DNA from: Natrialba magadii ATCC 43099
Lineage (GTDB): Archaea; Halobacteriota; Halobacteria; Halobacteriales; Natrialbaceae
Length of the DNA stretch: 64,000 nucleotides
Assembly (NCBI RefSeq): GCF_000025625.1
Contig: NC_013922.1
Coordinates: 1,178,001-1,242,000, forward strand
Direction: 5' to 3'
A program made the position numbers and the translations under genes. A model generated the notes under the pieces. The model did no database searches. It was not told the origin of the DNA and worked only from the letters and a program-made list of their open reading frames with translations. This document shows, in pieces, positions 25,556 through 34,594 of the stretch (the first letter of the stretch is position 1; each line of letters begins with the position of its first letter).

Positions 25556-26668
25556 ATGGGGCTCGAGGAGGACATCCAGGAGATCGAGGACGAAATCGCC
25601 AACACGCCCTACAACAAGTCGACCGAGGCCCATATCGGTCGACTGAAGTCCAAGCTCGCCGAGAAAAAAGAGAAGTTCGAGAAACAACAGTCCGGCTCGG
25701 GCGGTGGCGGTGGCTACTCCGTGGAGAAACACGGCGACGCCACGATCGCGCTGGTCGGCTTTCCGAGCGTCGGGAAGTCGTCGCTGTTGAACTCGATGAC
25801 CAACGCGGAGAGTGAGACGGGCTCCTACGAGTTCACGACGCTCGACGTGAACCCCGGCATGCTCAGTCACCGCGGGGCGAACATCCAGATGCTGGACGTG
25901 CCCGGGCTGATCGAAGGCGCAGCGACGGGGCGTGGCGACGGCAAGCAGGTGCTCGCGGTCGTGCGAAACGCGGACCTGATCGTGTACGTACTGTCGGTGT
26001 TCGAAATCGAGCAGTACGACCGCTTGCAAGAGGAACTGTACGACATCAACATCCGCGTCGACGAGGAGCCACCCGGCGTGACGGTTCGCCCGAAGATCAA
26101 AGACGGAATCAAGATCACTTCCAGTACCGAGCAGGACCTCGACGAAGAGACGATTTCGGACGTGCTCCGCGATCAGGGCTACGTCAACGCCGACCTGAAT
26201 CTTCAGGAGAACGTCACGATCGACCGTCTGATCGACGGGTTGATGGACAACCGTGAGTACATCCCGTCGATCACCTGTGTCAACAAGGTCGACCTCATCG
26301 AACCCGACTACAAGGAAACGGTCGACGAACAACTTCGCGAGCGCGACCTCGACCCTGAGGAGGTGACGTTCATCAGCGCCGAAATGGAGAAAGGACTCGA
26401 GGCGCTCAAAGACCGCATCTGGAACAATCTCGACCTCATCCGCGTCTATATGGACAAACCCGGTCGCGGCGTCGACTGGGACGAACCGCTCGTCATCGAA
26501 CGCGGCTCCACCGTGGGCGAGGCGATCACAAAACTCGGCGGAGAGATGGAAGAACGGTTCCGATTCGCCCGGGTCAGCGGACCAAGTGCGACACACGACG
26601 AACAGCAGGTCGGTGAGGAGCACGTACTCGAGGACGAGGACGTGTTGAAGTTGATTCTGCGTCGCTGA
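25556..26668 (+). CDS. drg: DRG-family GTPase (developmentally regulated GTP-binding type)
   Basis: This 370-residue protein follows the archaeal/eukaryal DRG plan. A helical N-terminal part (1-60) with a Lys/Glu coiled coil is followed by G1 GFPSVGKSS (about 66-74), G3 DVPGLIEGAA (about 113) and G4 CVNKVDL (about 241). A helix-hairpin insert lies between G3 and G4, and a C-terminal TGS domain spans about 295-370. DRG proteins bind ribosomes and assist translation. The start follows an AT-rich promoter stretch and diverges from the VNG_1110C-like gene. Confidence 0.95.
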   Translation: MGLEEDIQEIEDEIANTPYNKSTEAHIGRLKSKLAEKKEKFEKQQSGSGGGGGYSVEKHGDATIALVGFPSVGKSSLLNSMTNAESETGSYEFTTLDVNPGMLSHRGANIQMLDVPGLIEGAATGRGDGKQVLAVVRNADLIVYVLSVFEIEQYDRLQEELYDINIRVDEEPPGVTVRPKIKDGIKITSSTEQDLDEETISDVLRDQGYVNADLNLQENVTIDRLIDGLMDNREYIPSITCVNKVDLIEPDYKETVDEQLRERDLDPEEVTFISAEMEKGLEALKDRIWNNLDLIRVYMDKPGRGVDWDEPLVIERGSTVGEAITKLGGEMEERFRFARVSGPSATHDEQQVGEEHVLEDEDVLKLILRR

Positions 26669-26911
26669 CGGACGGGGCACTTTTTCGACACACGTTGTTC
26701 GACATGCGTTGGTGAGTCTCGAAACTAGGTCAGAACGTCTCACGATCGGACTGACTTTTTCGAGCGCAACGCGAACGAACGAGTCGCGGTTCGGGACACA
26801 ATACGTTGCTGTCCGTAAACGAGACGCGGATAGACTTTCGAGAATATACTGATCTATAGGGCAAACAATCGAATACGTAGGATTATTTGCACACCTGGTG
26901 AATAGTGGCGC

Positions 26912-28606
26912 ATGTCGGATTTTGGTGCACTTTCGCTCGTTCCACCGCTGCTTGCGATTGTCCTCGCAATCGTGACACGCCGACCGATTCTATCGCTATT
27001 TGTCGGGATCTGGTCGGGTGGCATCATCGCAACGGGGACGCACGGAATTGGACAGACGTTCGATTGGATCTCCGGATCGATTGGGGACGTATTCCACGCC
27101 CAAATTCTGGTCTTCACGCTGTTGCTTGGTTCCGGCGTGGCGCTCATCTGGCGTCTCGGTGGTGCAACAGCCGTTCGAAACTGGGCGACCAATCGGATTC
27201 GAACCCAGCGAACCACCGGGCTCACCACGTGGATTCTCGGGATACTCCTGTTCTTCGACGATTACGCAAACACGGCCATCGTCGGCAACACAATGCGCGA
27301 AATCTCCGATCAGATGCGGATGTCGCGCGAAAAGCTGTCTTACATTGTAGACTCGACCGCCGCACCGGTCGCAACCATCGGGCTCTCGAGTTGGGTCGCG
27401 TTTCAGCTGTCGATGATCGACGAGGGGTACGAGAGTCTGGTCAACGACGATGACCTCGACGTTGCTGCAGGAGACGTGCCAGGAGTCTTCGAAACGTTCG
27501 TCGGGTCGATTCCGTTTAATACATACTCGCTGCTTGCGATCGTGATGGTTGGCGTTATCGTCCTCTCGCGACGCGATTACGGGGAGATGCTCACCGCCGA
27601 GCGCCGCTCCTGGCAGACGGGGAAGGTCAATCGGGACGACGCACAACCGCTGCAAGAGGTCGAAGAGGACCTTCGCGAACCGATCGAGAAAAAGCCGATG
27701 CTACGGACGTTCTTCGCGCCGATTGTGGCCCTCGTTGCGGTGACGCTCGCCGGTGCGTTCTGGACGGGGTATCAGGAGTGGGGTGCCGAACAGGCCGAGG
27801 AGGGAGCCCCGACGACGGTTACGGAGGCCATGAACGAGGAGGGGGTCGTTCAGGCCCTTGTTGACATCGTCGGTGCCGGTGACTTCGCTGCCGCGCTCGT
27901 CTGGGGATCGTTCGCCATGGTCGCGACGGCAATCATCATCGGACTCGCGTACGGCCTGTTCGATCTCGGTGACAGCGTCGAGACGGTACTCGAAGGATTC
28001 AACCTTATGCTGACCGCAGTGACCGTGCTCGTCCTCGCGTGGTCGATCAGCGCCGTCGCGGAGGACCTCGGGACCGGCGACTACGTCGCCACCGTGGTCG
28101 GCGACTTCCTCCCGCCCGAACTGCTCCCAATCGTCGTCCTCTTTGTGGCCGCCTTCGTCGCGTTCACGATGGGGTCGTCCTGGGCAACGATGGGGATCGT
28201 GACGCCGATTGCCATCACGGTCGCCTACAACCTCACTGGTACCTTCGAACTGATGCCAGTCGTCGTCGGCGCAGTGTTCTCCGGTGCTATCTTCGGTGAC
28301 CACACGTCGCCGATTTCGGACACCTCCGTCCTCTCGTCGACGTTTACCGGCGCAGACCTCATCGACCACATTCGGACGCAGATATACTACGCTACGACGG
28401 TCATGTTTGTCGTCGTCATCTGCTACCTCCTCTACGGCTACTTCTCGGTGCCACCCATTGTCTTCCTCCCGATCGGTTTTTTCCTGCTTGTCGGGCTGGT
28501 CTACGCCCTTTCGGAACTCGATGGGCTCCGCCGGGGAGTCGACCCGAAGACGTCTGCCGGTCCCCAGGAGCCACCCGCTCGCTCGGCCCAGGACCGCGAG
28601 GACTGA
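26912..28606 (+). CDS. NhaC-family Na+/H+ antiporter
   Basis: This 564-residue membrane protein has about 12 helices. It contains the family signatures FDDYANTAIVGNTMR (helix 3/4), STAAPVATIGLSSWVA, and GSSWATMGIVTP followed by FGDHTSPISDTSVLSST, all typical of NhaC antiporters. It exports Na+ in exchange for protons, which is expected in a halophile. A soluble loop of about 70 residues (about 225-265 and 285-310) is charged. The C-terminal tail is hydrophilic. Counter-substrates such as malate/lactate (MleN type) cannot be excluded. Confidence 0.93.
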   Translation: MSDFGALSLVPPLLAIVLAIVTRRPILSLFVGIWSGGIIATGTHGIGQTFDWISGSIGDVFHAQILVFTLLLGSGVALIWRLGGATAVRNWATNRIRTQRTTGLTTWILGILLFFDDYANTAIVGNTMREISDQMRMSREKLSYIVDSTAAPVATIGLSSWVAFQLSMIDEGYESLVNDDDLDVAAGDVPGVFETFVGSIPFNTYSLLAIVMVGVIVLSRRDYGEMLTAERRSWQTGKVNRDDAQPLQEVEEDLREPIEKKPMLRTFFAPIVALVAVTLAGAFWTGYQEWGAEQAEEGAPTTVTEAMNEEGVVQALVDIVGAGDFAAALVWGSFAMVATAIIIGLAYGLFDLGDSVETVLEGFNLMLTAVTVLVLAWSISAVAEDLGTGDYVATVVGDFLPPELLPIVVLFVAAFVAFTMGSSWATMGIVTPIAITVAYNLTGTFELMPVVVGAVFSGAIFGDHTSPISDTSVLSSTFTGADLIDHIRTQIYYATTVMFVVVICYLLYGYFSVPPIVFLPIGFFLLVGLVYALSELDGLRRGVDPKTSAGPQEPPARSAQDRED

Positions 28607-28668
28607 GACTGAGCACGAACCACGACCGAGAGGACTGCACACCACTTACGGACTGTTTCACCATTCCT

Positions 28669-28701
28669 CGCCAGCCACTCGCCAGCCACTCGCCAGCCAC
28701 T
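28669..28701. repeat. 11-bp tandem repeat, three copies
   Basis: CGCCAGCCACT is repeated three times in the intergenic space between nhaC and the VOC gene. Confidence 0.9.
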
Positions 28702-28769
28702 CGTCACACACTACCGAACAGACCGCCGCCTTCGCCACTCTTTTGCCAATTCCCGGCGTTTGCTCGCCC

Positions 28770-29567
28770 ATGGACGGAACGCTCGACCACGTGATGCTTC
28801 GCGTCGCAAACCTCGAGGAGTCACTCGAGTGGTACCAGACCCATCTCGAGTACGAAGAGAAAGATCGCTACGAGGGCGACGGCTTCACCATCGTCTATCT
28901 CGGCCCCGAAGAGATGCACGAGGACGGTGCACTGCTCGAACTCACCCACAACGAGGGCGAGGACGACCTCGAGGTCGGCGACGCCTGGGGGCACATCGCT
29001 GTCCGCGTTCCCGAGGGGGAACTCGAGGACTACTACCAGCAGCTCATGGACGAGGGCGTCGAGGACTACCGCGATCCTGAGTCCTGCGGTGGCCGCTACG
29101 CGTTCGTGAAGGATCCGGACGGCCACGAAATCGAGATCGTCAAGCGCGACCCCGATGAGGGCGCGCTCTGGTCGCTCGACCACACGATGATCCGCGTCGA
29201 GGACGCCGACGAGGCGCTCGGTTACTGGACTCGCAAATTCGAGTACGAACACACCGGCCGCTGGGAGGCAGACACGTTCTCGAACTACTTCCTGAAGCCC
29301 GAGGACGCCGCGCCTGAAGAGATGGCACTCGAGCTCACCTACAACTACGACGGCCGTAGCTACGACATGGGCGACGCCTGGGGTCACCTCTGCGTTCGCG
29401 TCGACGATCTCGAGGACGACTGGGAGCAGCTGCTAACCCGTGAGGCGCCGGATTACCGCGACCCCGAGAGCAACGACAACATGTACGCCTTCACGAAAGA
29501 TCAGGACGGCCACGAGATCGAGCTCCTCGAACGCGACCCGGACGCTGACTCACTGTTCCCGTTCTAG
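28770..29567 (+). CDS. Tandem VOC/glyoxalase-fold dioxygenase-like protein
   Basis: This 265-residue protein has two glyoxalase I-like modules (about 4-130 and 138-258). Each opens with LDHxMxRVxDxxEALxxW-type sequence and ends with DPDGHEIEIV or DQDGHEIELL. Metal ligands are expected at H6, E/H near the module ends, and the matching positions of module two (H139). Haloarchaeal relatives are annotated as lactoylglutathione lyase or bleomycin-resistance/dioxygenase proteins. With two modules in one chain it resembles a glyoxalase I fusion. The substrate is uncertain. Confidence 0.88.
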   Translation: MDGTLDHVMLRVANLEESLEWYQTHLEYEEKDRYEGDGFTIVYLGPEEMHEDGALLELTHNEGEDDLEVGDAWGHIAVRVPEGELEDYYQQLMDEGVEDYRDPESCGGRYAFVKDPDGHEIEIVKRDPDEGALWSLDHTMIRVEDADEALGYWTRKFEYEHTGRWEADTFSNYFLKPEDAAPEEMALELTYNYDGRSYDMGDAWGHLCVRVDDLEDDWEQLLTREAPDYRDPESNDNMYAFTKDQDGHEIELLERDPDADSLFPF

Positions 29568-29729
29568 ATACAGTCAATTAAGCAACTAGAACGTCTCGTA
29601 TTAGCGGTTTCGAAACACCGGGGTAATAACGATATCGGCCGTTATCGGCTGTTTCTCGGAAGAAAGACGGTACCAGCTGGTGATATCTTCAACAAGTTTA
29701 TGCCGGGTCCGGTTCGTAAACAGTAACGA

Positions 29730-31253
29730 ATGTTGACAGGGTGGCGGTTTCGAATCGGAAGCGTTCTTGGCGTGATCGCGGTGACGATCACTGCCGTACT
29801 CGCTGCAAACCACCCCGCTTTGCAGGCTCTCTTTACGACGTACGTGCCGCTGTTCAATCGACTCGAGGTTACAGTCCTCTCTGGATCGTCGTTGTACTGG
29901 GCGGTCGCACTGAGTGTGATCGCAGTCGTTGGCTGTCTCATTCCGCTGTATAAACCCCAGCCGCGGCGGACGCTCGATCTGGTACTTTTCGCCCAGAAAC
30001 GCGTTGTTGTCGCAATGCTCGCACTCGCGGCACTTGGCTACTTCAAGTGGTCACACCGCTTGCCACGAGCGACGCTTGCGATGATTGCAGGCGTGCTTCT
30101 CGTGACGATTCCGCTGCTGTTTCTCGTCATTCGTCGTCATCCCGGGAAAGGCGCTTCGCGGACACTCATCGTGGGTGACGACCTCGGCCAGATCGAACGT
30201 ATCGCTCCGGAAATCGATACACCGGTGCTTGGCTATCTCTGTCCGTCGACAGTAGCCACGTTTTCCTTCGACGAACAGACGATCGACTCTCATCTCACGA
30301 CTGACGGTGGGATGGTCGTTGGAGATCCAACGAATCAGCAGCCCGGCGACCACGATCAGGATTCAGAGGGGAAGGCCTCCGGTGAGACAGATCCGAATGC
30401 TGGGACACTACGTCACGGCGACCACGACACCGTCGACGCGTTGACCCGACTCGGTGGCCTCTCGAGACTCGAGGACGTGCTGGTCGAGTACGACATCGAC
30501 ACCGTCGTACTCGCCTTCCAGCGGCCCGACCGCGCCGAGTTTTTCGGTGCGCTCGATGCCTGCCACGAACACGGCGTGCGAGCGAAAGTCCACCGCAAGT
30601 ACGCCGATAGCGTGTTGGTCGCGAGCAGCGCCGTCGATACACTGGTCGACGTCGACCTCGAGCCGTGGGATCCGTTCGATCACTTCTTCAAGCGCGTCTT
30701 CGACGTCTGTTTTGCCGCCGCCGGGTTGCTCGCGTTCGCGCCGCTCATGCTGGTGATCGCACTCGCGATCAAACTCGACAGCGCCGGACCGGTGCTGTAC
30801 AGCCAGCATCGAACTGCCGGCTTCGGTGAGACGTTCCCGATCTACAAGTTCCGGACGATGGTACCCGAAGGTGAGTCCGCGACACCGACCGACGACGAAA
30901 ACAACGACCGCATTACGCGGGTCGGACGCGTGCTCCGAACAACCCACCTTGACGAGCTCCCACAGCTGTGGTCGATCCTGCTCGGCGAGATGAGCGTCGT
31001 CGGTCCGCGGGCGGTCTGGACCAGCGAGGAGCCGCTGCTCGAACAGGACGTTCCCGCGTGGCGAAAGCGCTGGTTCGTCAAACCCGGCCTCACCGGACTC
31101 GCTCAGATCAACGACGCCAAGAGCACCGACCCGAACATGAAGCTCCGGTACGATCTCGAGTACATCCGCAAACAGTCCATCTGGTTCGACTGTACGATCG
31201 TGATCCGCCAGCTCTGGAAGGTACTCGACGATGTCAGAGGGGCGTCTGAGTAA
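29730..31253 (+). CDS. Polyprenyl-phosphate sugar-1-phosphate transferase (WbaP/PglC-type)
   Basis: This 507-residue protein has four to five membrane helices in the first 135 residues, then a Rossmann-like domain (about 145-300, with a Gly/Asp-rich insert near 190-225), one further helix (about 325-345) and the bacterial-sugar-transferase catalytic domain. Its signatures are YKFRTM, LDELPQLWSILLGEMSVVGPRA and KPGLTGLAQI. Such enzymes start surface glycan or glycoprotein assembly by loading a sugar phosphate on a dolichol-type lipid. An ATG at 29730 about 31 bases after TTTATG fits. An 80-bp MITE begins 12 bp after the stop. Confidence 0.9.
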   Translation: MLTGWRFRIGSVLGVIAVTITAVLAANHPALQALFTTYVPLFNRLEVTVLSGSSLYWAVALSVIAVVGCLIPLYKPQPRRTLDLVLFAQKRVVVAMLALAALGYFKWSHRLPRATLAMIAGVLLVTIPLLFLVIRRHPGKGASRTLIVGDDLGQIERIAPEIDTPVLGYLCPSTVATFSFDEQTIDSHLTTDGGMVVGDPTNQQPGDHDQDSEGKASGETDPNAGTLRHGDHDTVDALTRLGGLSRLEDVLVEYDIDTVVLAFQRPDRAEFFGALDACHEHGVRAKVHRKYADSVLVASSAVDTLVDVDLEPWDPFDHFFKRVFDVCFAAAGLLAFAPLMLVIALAIKLDSAGPVLYSQHRTAGFGETFPIYKFRTMVPEGESATPTDDENNDRITRVGRVLRTTHLDELPQLWSILLGEMSVVGPRAVWTSEEPLLEQDVPAWRKRWFVKPGLTGLAQINDAKSTDPNMKLRYDLEYIRKQSIWFDCTIVIRQLWKVLDDVRGASE

Positions 31254-31265
31254 ATCGTCATAATA

Positions 31266-31345
31266 TAGTAACAACTGCAACTAGTTACACACTGATCGCC
31301 GAGCAGGCTGGCGATCAGGTGTGCAGTGACTTGCAGTGGCTACTA
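31266..31345. mobile_element. 80-bp MITE, copy 3 (TA target duplication)
   Basis: Same orientation and length as copies 1 and 2, flanked by TA at 31264-31265 and 31346-31347. It sits 12 bp after the sugar transferase stop codon, so its long hairpin could also act as a 3' end for that transcript. Confidence 0.9.
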
Positions 31346-31495
31346 TAGTGCCTGAAGCGTCTCAGCCAGCGGCGTGCACTGGTCTGCCCCGCCAGATGGA
31401 GCGAAAGTGGCCAATCCACGGTGAGACAGTCTGGTATTCGATAGGCTCTGTTGAAATCCTTAGTGAGTTACAGGTTCGGTCGGTAGTTTGAGTAG

Positions 31496-32317
31496 ATGCA
31501 GACCCTCCCAAAGTCTCGGTTGCTCCGATTTGTCGAGGAAGCATTTCAGTTAGCGAAACGTGCCGTAGCTCGATACTCCTCAAAGTTCTCGAAACAACGC
31601 TACACGCTCCATCAGCACATCGTTCTCCTCTGTCTCAAGGTTCGGAAGAACACGACCTATCGTACACTCCTCGACGAACTCATCGAGATGCCCCGTATCC
31701 GGAACGCGATCAATCTCACTGAACTCCCTGCGCCGTCTACGCTCTGCAAGGCGTTCAACAGACTCGATATGGCTGTCTGGCGAGTGCTGCTCAATCTCTC
31801 TGTTTCACTGCTCCCGACCACCGGCGTTGCGGGGATCGATGCTTCGGGATTCGACCGCAGTCACGCCTCGAAACACTACACGAAACGAGCCAAACTCACG
31901 ATTCAGCAACTCAAAGTAACACTGTTGGTCGATTCCAAAGTGAACGCAGTCCTTGATTTACACGTGACGACGACACGAAAACACGATAGCCAGATCGCTC
32001 CATCGTTGATCAAACGTAACCCCGAGACTATCGACATCTTGCTCGGGGACAAAGGCTACGACGACCAGAAAATCAGACAGCTTGCTCGTCAACACGAGAT
32101 TCGTCCACTAATCAAGCATCGTGAGTTCACACCGCTTCACAAGGCATGGAACGCACGCTTAGACGCTGACCTCTACGGCCAACGGAGTCAATCAGAGACA
32201 GTCAACTCAACGCTCAAGCGGAAGTACGGTGCATTCGTCCGTTCACGACGCTGGTGGAAGCAGTTTCGTGAACTCGCTCTTGGGTGTATCGTCCACAATC
32301 TTGACCAAGCAATCTAA
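31496..32317 (+). CDS. IS5-family transposase
   Basis: This 273-residue DDE transposase has catalytic candidates D115 (GIDASGFD), D185 (LLGDKGYDD) and E234 (SQSETVNSTLKRKYG with the Y-2-R/K pattern). This matches haloarchaeal IS5-group enzymes. The reading frame is intact from ATG 31496, 36 bp inside the left inverted repeat, so the element may still be active. The codon use is less GC-biased than in the core genes, consistent with horizontal movement. Confidence 0.9.
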   Translation: MQTLPKSRLLRFVEEAFQLAKRAVARYSSKFSKQRYTLHQHIVLLCLKVRKNTTYRTLLDELIEMPRIRNAINLTELPAPSTLCKAFNRLDMAVWRVLLNLSVSLLPTTGVAGIDASGFDRSHASKHYTKRAKLTIQQLKVTLLVDSKVNAVLDLHVTTTRKHDSQIAPSLIKRNPETIDILLGDKGYDDQKIRQLARQHEIRPLIKHREFTPLHKAWNARLDADLYGQRSQSETVNSTLKRKYGAFVRSRRWWKQFRELALGCIVHNLDQAI

Positions 32318-32357
32318 CGGTTAGTACAGGGCAAGAAGTCATCGCTCAATAGAGCGA

Positions 32358-32801
32358 CTATCGGAACCGTTCGATGATATTAATCGAGCCGGGATACGAC
32401 CACGCTGACCCGGACGCCGCTTTCTGTGTGGCAACGACAGCAAATCCGAATGTAGCGAAAACCGCGACCACCAGTGCAAGTAGCAAGGGGATTCCAATGA
32501 AGGTAAACACTGTGTCGAGGGGTGACGGTACCGCCAGCAGTTCAGTCGGCTCACCGTTGATTGTTACTTCGTCGGCACCAAGGAAGCCTGTCACGAACGC
32601 AGCAACTGCCAGAACAATAACGGTGATATGCCAATTAATCGCGTTTCGGGCGTTCTCTCGCGTAAATTCGTGGTCTGATACGGCATACATGATGGCAGGG
32701 CCAACGAAACTGGTGAAAAGCGCCAACACGTGGACGAGAATGCCGCCCAAAGAACGATTCTCAGGTTGGTCGGAGCCGGACAGTGTTGCTGTGGAGGGCA
32801 T
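32358..32801 (-). CDS. DUF4870 membrane protein enclosed in the IS ends
   Basis: This 147-residue protein has a hydrophilic start, then hydrophobic helices near 20-41, 58-75 and 95-125, with the DUF4870 pattern of SDHEFTRENARNAINWHITV between helices 1 and 2. DUF4870 (TIC20-like) proteins are small membrane proteins of unknown role. The gene is transcribed against the transposase, with an AT-rich promoter (TTATATTTTGAT) next to its start. Because it lies inside the terminal repeats, it would move with the element. Confidence 0.82.
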   Translation of the reverse strand: MPSTATLSGSDQPENRSLGGILVHVLALFTSFVGPAIMYAVSDHEFTRENARNAINWHITVIVLAVAAFVTGFLGADEVTINGEPTELLAVPSPLDTVFTFIGIPLLLALVVAVFATFGFAVVATQKAASGSAWSYPGSINIIERFR

Positions 32802-33101
32802 TATATTTTGATAACTTGTCTCGCCCTGTATATCTTTTCTTGCTCAGTTCGCACGTGTAGGGCACAGTAGATTCGCGCGAATAAATATCTAAAGAAGAGG
32901 ATTTCAACAGAGCCTTATAACCGTAGCAACACCTTTCACGCCCTCTTTAAATCTGAAATTACACTGCTGATTCCAAGGCCGAGGTCGTTTCACCTTTCCT
33001 GATAGCTGCTGTGTAACCCAGGTATACTTTCATCCTCATTGTAGGAAGAATTTATATTGATGTCATTCTTGAGTGTCAAGATGCCTCAGGAAACCTATCG
33101 G

Positions 33102-33884
33102 TTATTCCCATGGTAGATATTGGTCATAATCGAAATTACCGGTCCCCTTCCCAAACCCTTGAATATTGTACTGTTCTGGTGGATCCTCACCCATATTCAG
33201 ATAAATATCTCTAATCTGGCATATGAGGTTATGGATCATGAACCCTCGGAAATCCTCAGGGTAGACGAAATCATCATCACCAGGTGGCTCTTTGAACGGT
33301 GGAATCATTGGCGTTATTTGCGTCAAATTATCTGAACAACTTGCAAATGTTCCTGTCGTATAATTCATCTCCGCATTCTCATTTGAGTAGTAAATACAGA
33401 AATCAGAAAGAACGTTCACAACTTTGTTCGACTCATCAATACAGAATCCTTTCATAATCAGCGAGACCTGGGGTTCACCAGGAAATTCGACTGAGTCTTT
33501 AGTAATGCCGTACTCTTCCTTGGTTTTTTCCGGATTGATGAGTGCGTGGTAATACTCACGGAACGCTTCATCAAACTCCTCCGCTGGCATGTTCTCGAGA
33601 GCGTCAATCCCCCGTCGTAGTTGTCGAGGGTCCCAGCCGTCCCGAAGGATCTCATATTCCGTCTGAGTATGGGCTTCGAACCTGGCTCGAGCTGCAACTT
33701 GATTCATGAGACGTTCCTGTTCTTGGGTTCGCTTCGATGCGTCGAGCGGATACGATTCTTGGGCGTGGAGATCTTCGGAATCCTCGTCTTCAACGTCAAT
33801 CTCAACGAGATGTTGATTTCCACGTGGATCGATAACTTTCACACCAATAATGCCATCTTCGGTGCCGATGATTTCTGCCTTCAT
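33102..33884 (-). CDS. Putative immunity/partner protein B (paralogue of the next upstream gene)
   Basis: This 260-residue acidic soluble protein has no signal peptide or membrane helix and no recognised family. It aligns along its length with the 33889-34578 product: both begin with an I-I-G-E/T-D-D/S-G/V-x-G-V/A-x-V segment, share an RARFEAH/ RARNEAH-T/RQTE motif near 70-85, and end with C-Q/R-I-R-D followed by P-P-E-Q/K-Y. ATG 33884 starts 4 bases after the upstream stop, giving a tight operon. The longer frame to 33917 would overlap. Lower GC than the core genes. Role as immunity protein for the DUF4157 protein is inference from operon order and duplication. Confidence 0.7.
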   Translation of the reverse strand: MKAEIIGTEDGIIGVKVIDPRGNQHLVEIDVEDEDSEDLHAQESYPLDASKRTQEQERLMNQVAARARFEAHTQTEYEILRDGWDPRQLRRGIDALENMPAEEFDEAFREYYHALINPEKTKEEYGITKDSVEFPGEPQVSLIMKGFCIDESNKVVNVLSDFCIYYSNENAEMNYTTGTFASCSDNLTQITPMIPPFKEPPGDDDFVYPEDFRGFMIHNLICQIRDIYLNMGEDPPEQYNIQGFGKGTGNFDYDQYLPWE

Positions 33885-33888
33885 AAAT

Positions 33889-34578
33889 CTACTTTGCTTG
33901 TTCGTTGAAGGGAACAATTTCAGAATCGTTGACCCCTAACCCGTCTACCCGATACTTTTCTGGAGGGTGACATCCTTGCATATAGTGGAGATCTCTTATC
34001 CTACATTTAAGCTGGTGGATAATAAGGTCCCGGAACCGCTTATCACAGGCGAATATCTCCTCGAGCGGCGGGATTGTAACATAAGCGTCGGGATCGCGCT
34101 CGAAAGAAAACTCAGTGTGAGCGAGATCATCGTTTTCGTGATAGAACGCTACTGGATCAGATTGTCTAACAAGTTCATCACGACCATCGTTCAGGAAGAG
34201 GAACAGTGCAGTATAGGCAACGTTGTCGACGGGTGGATCCTGAATCGCTTCATAAAAGTCCTCGAAGTGTTCCATAATCTGTGGAACATCGAACGATTCG
34301 AGCACGCCGATGGTGTCTTCAATGACGGTCCAGTCGAGGATGGGAAGGAGAAGATCGGCTTCAGTCTGGCGATGAGCCTCGTTTCGTGCCCGGAACTGCA
34401 CCCGTTTGAGGATTCGGGCAGGTTCTGGATCAGTTTGGGTTGCTTCTGTGAATCGTTCGTGTACGTGACCAATGAGTTCCCCATCCCGGTCGAATAACAC
34501 GTGGTTCGTGTATCCCTTGCAGTCAGTTACTTCGACTGCGATTCCTACCGAATCTTCTCCGATAATATGTGCATCCAT
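33889..34578 (-). CDS. Putative immunity/partner protein A (paralogue of the downstream gene)
   Basis: This soluble protein of about 229 residues starts MDAHIIGEDSVGIAVEVTD, which aligns with the start of its downstream paralogue and decides for ATG 34578. The next start, ATG 34602, overlaps the stop of the DUF4157 gene by eight bases and is also plausible by translational coupling. The middle is helical (IMEHFEDFYEAIQD), and the end carries IRDLHYMQGCHPPEKYRVDG. No family recognised. It lies directly between the DUF4157 gene and paralogue B. Confidence 0.7.
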   Translation of the reverse strand: MDAHIIGEDSVGIAVEVTDCKGYTNHVLFDRDGELIGHVHERFTEATQTDPEPARILKRVQFRARNEAHRQTEADLLLPILDWTVIEDTIGVLESFDVPQIMEHFEDFYEAIQDPPVDNVAYTALFLFLNDGRDELVRQSDPVAFYHENDDLAHTEFSFERDPDAYVTIPPLEEIFACDKRFRDLIIHQLKCRIRDLHYMQGCHPPEKYRVDGLGVNDSEIVPFNEQAK

Positions 34579-34594
34579 CGATTCGTGTCCGTTA

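Larger units (their letters stand above)
31444..32914 (+). mobile_element. IS5-like insertion sequence with passenger gene
   Basis: Perfect 17-bp terminal inverted repeats, GGCTCTGTTGAAATCCT at 31444-31460 and its complement at 32898-32914, bound a 1471-bp element. It holds an IS5-type transposase gene close to the left end, as usual. Unusually, about 580 bp follow between the transposase stop and the right end, with a complete DUF4870 gene on the opposite strand. No clear target-site duplication is visible (left flank ATA, right flank TTA). Confidence 0.8.
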
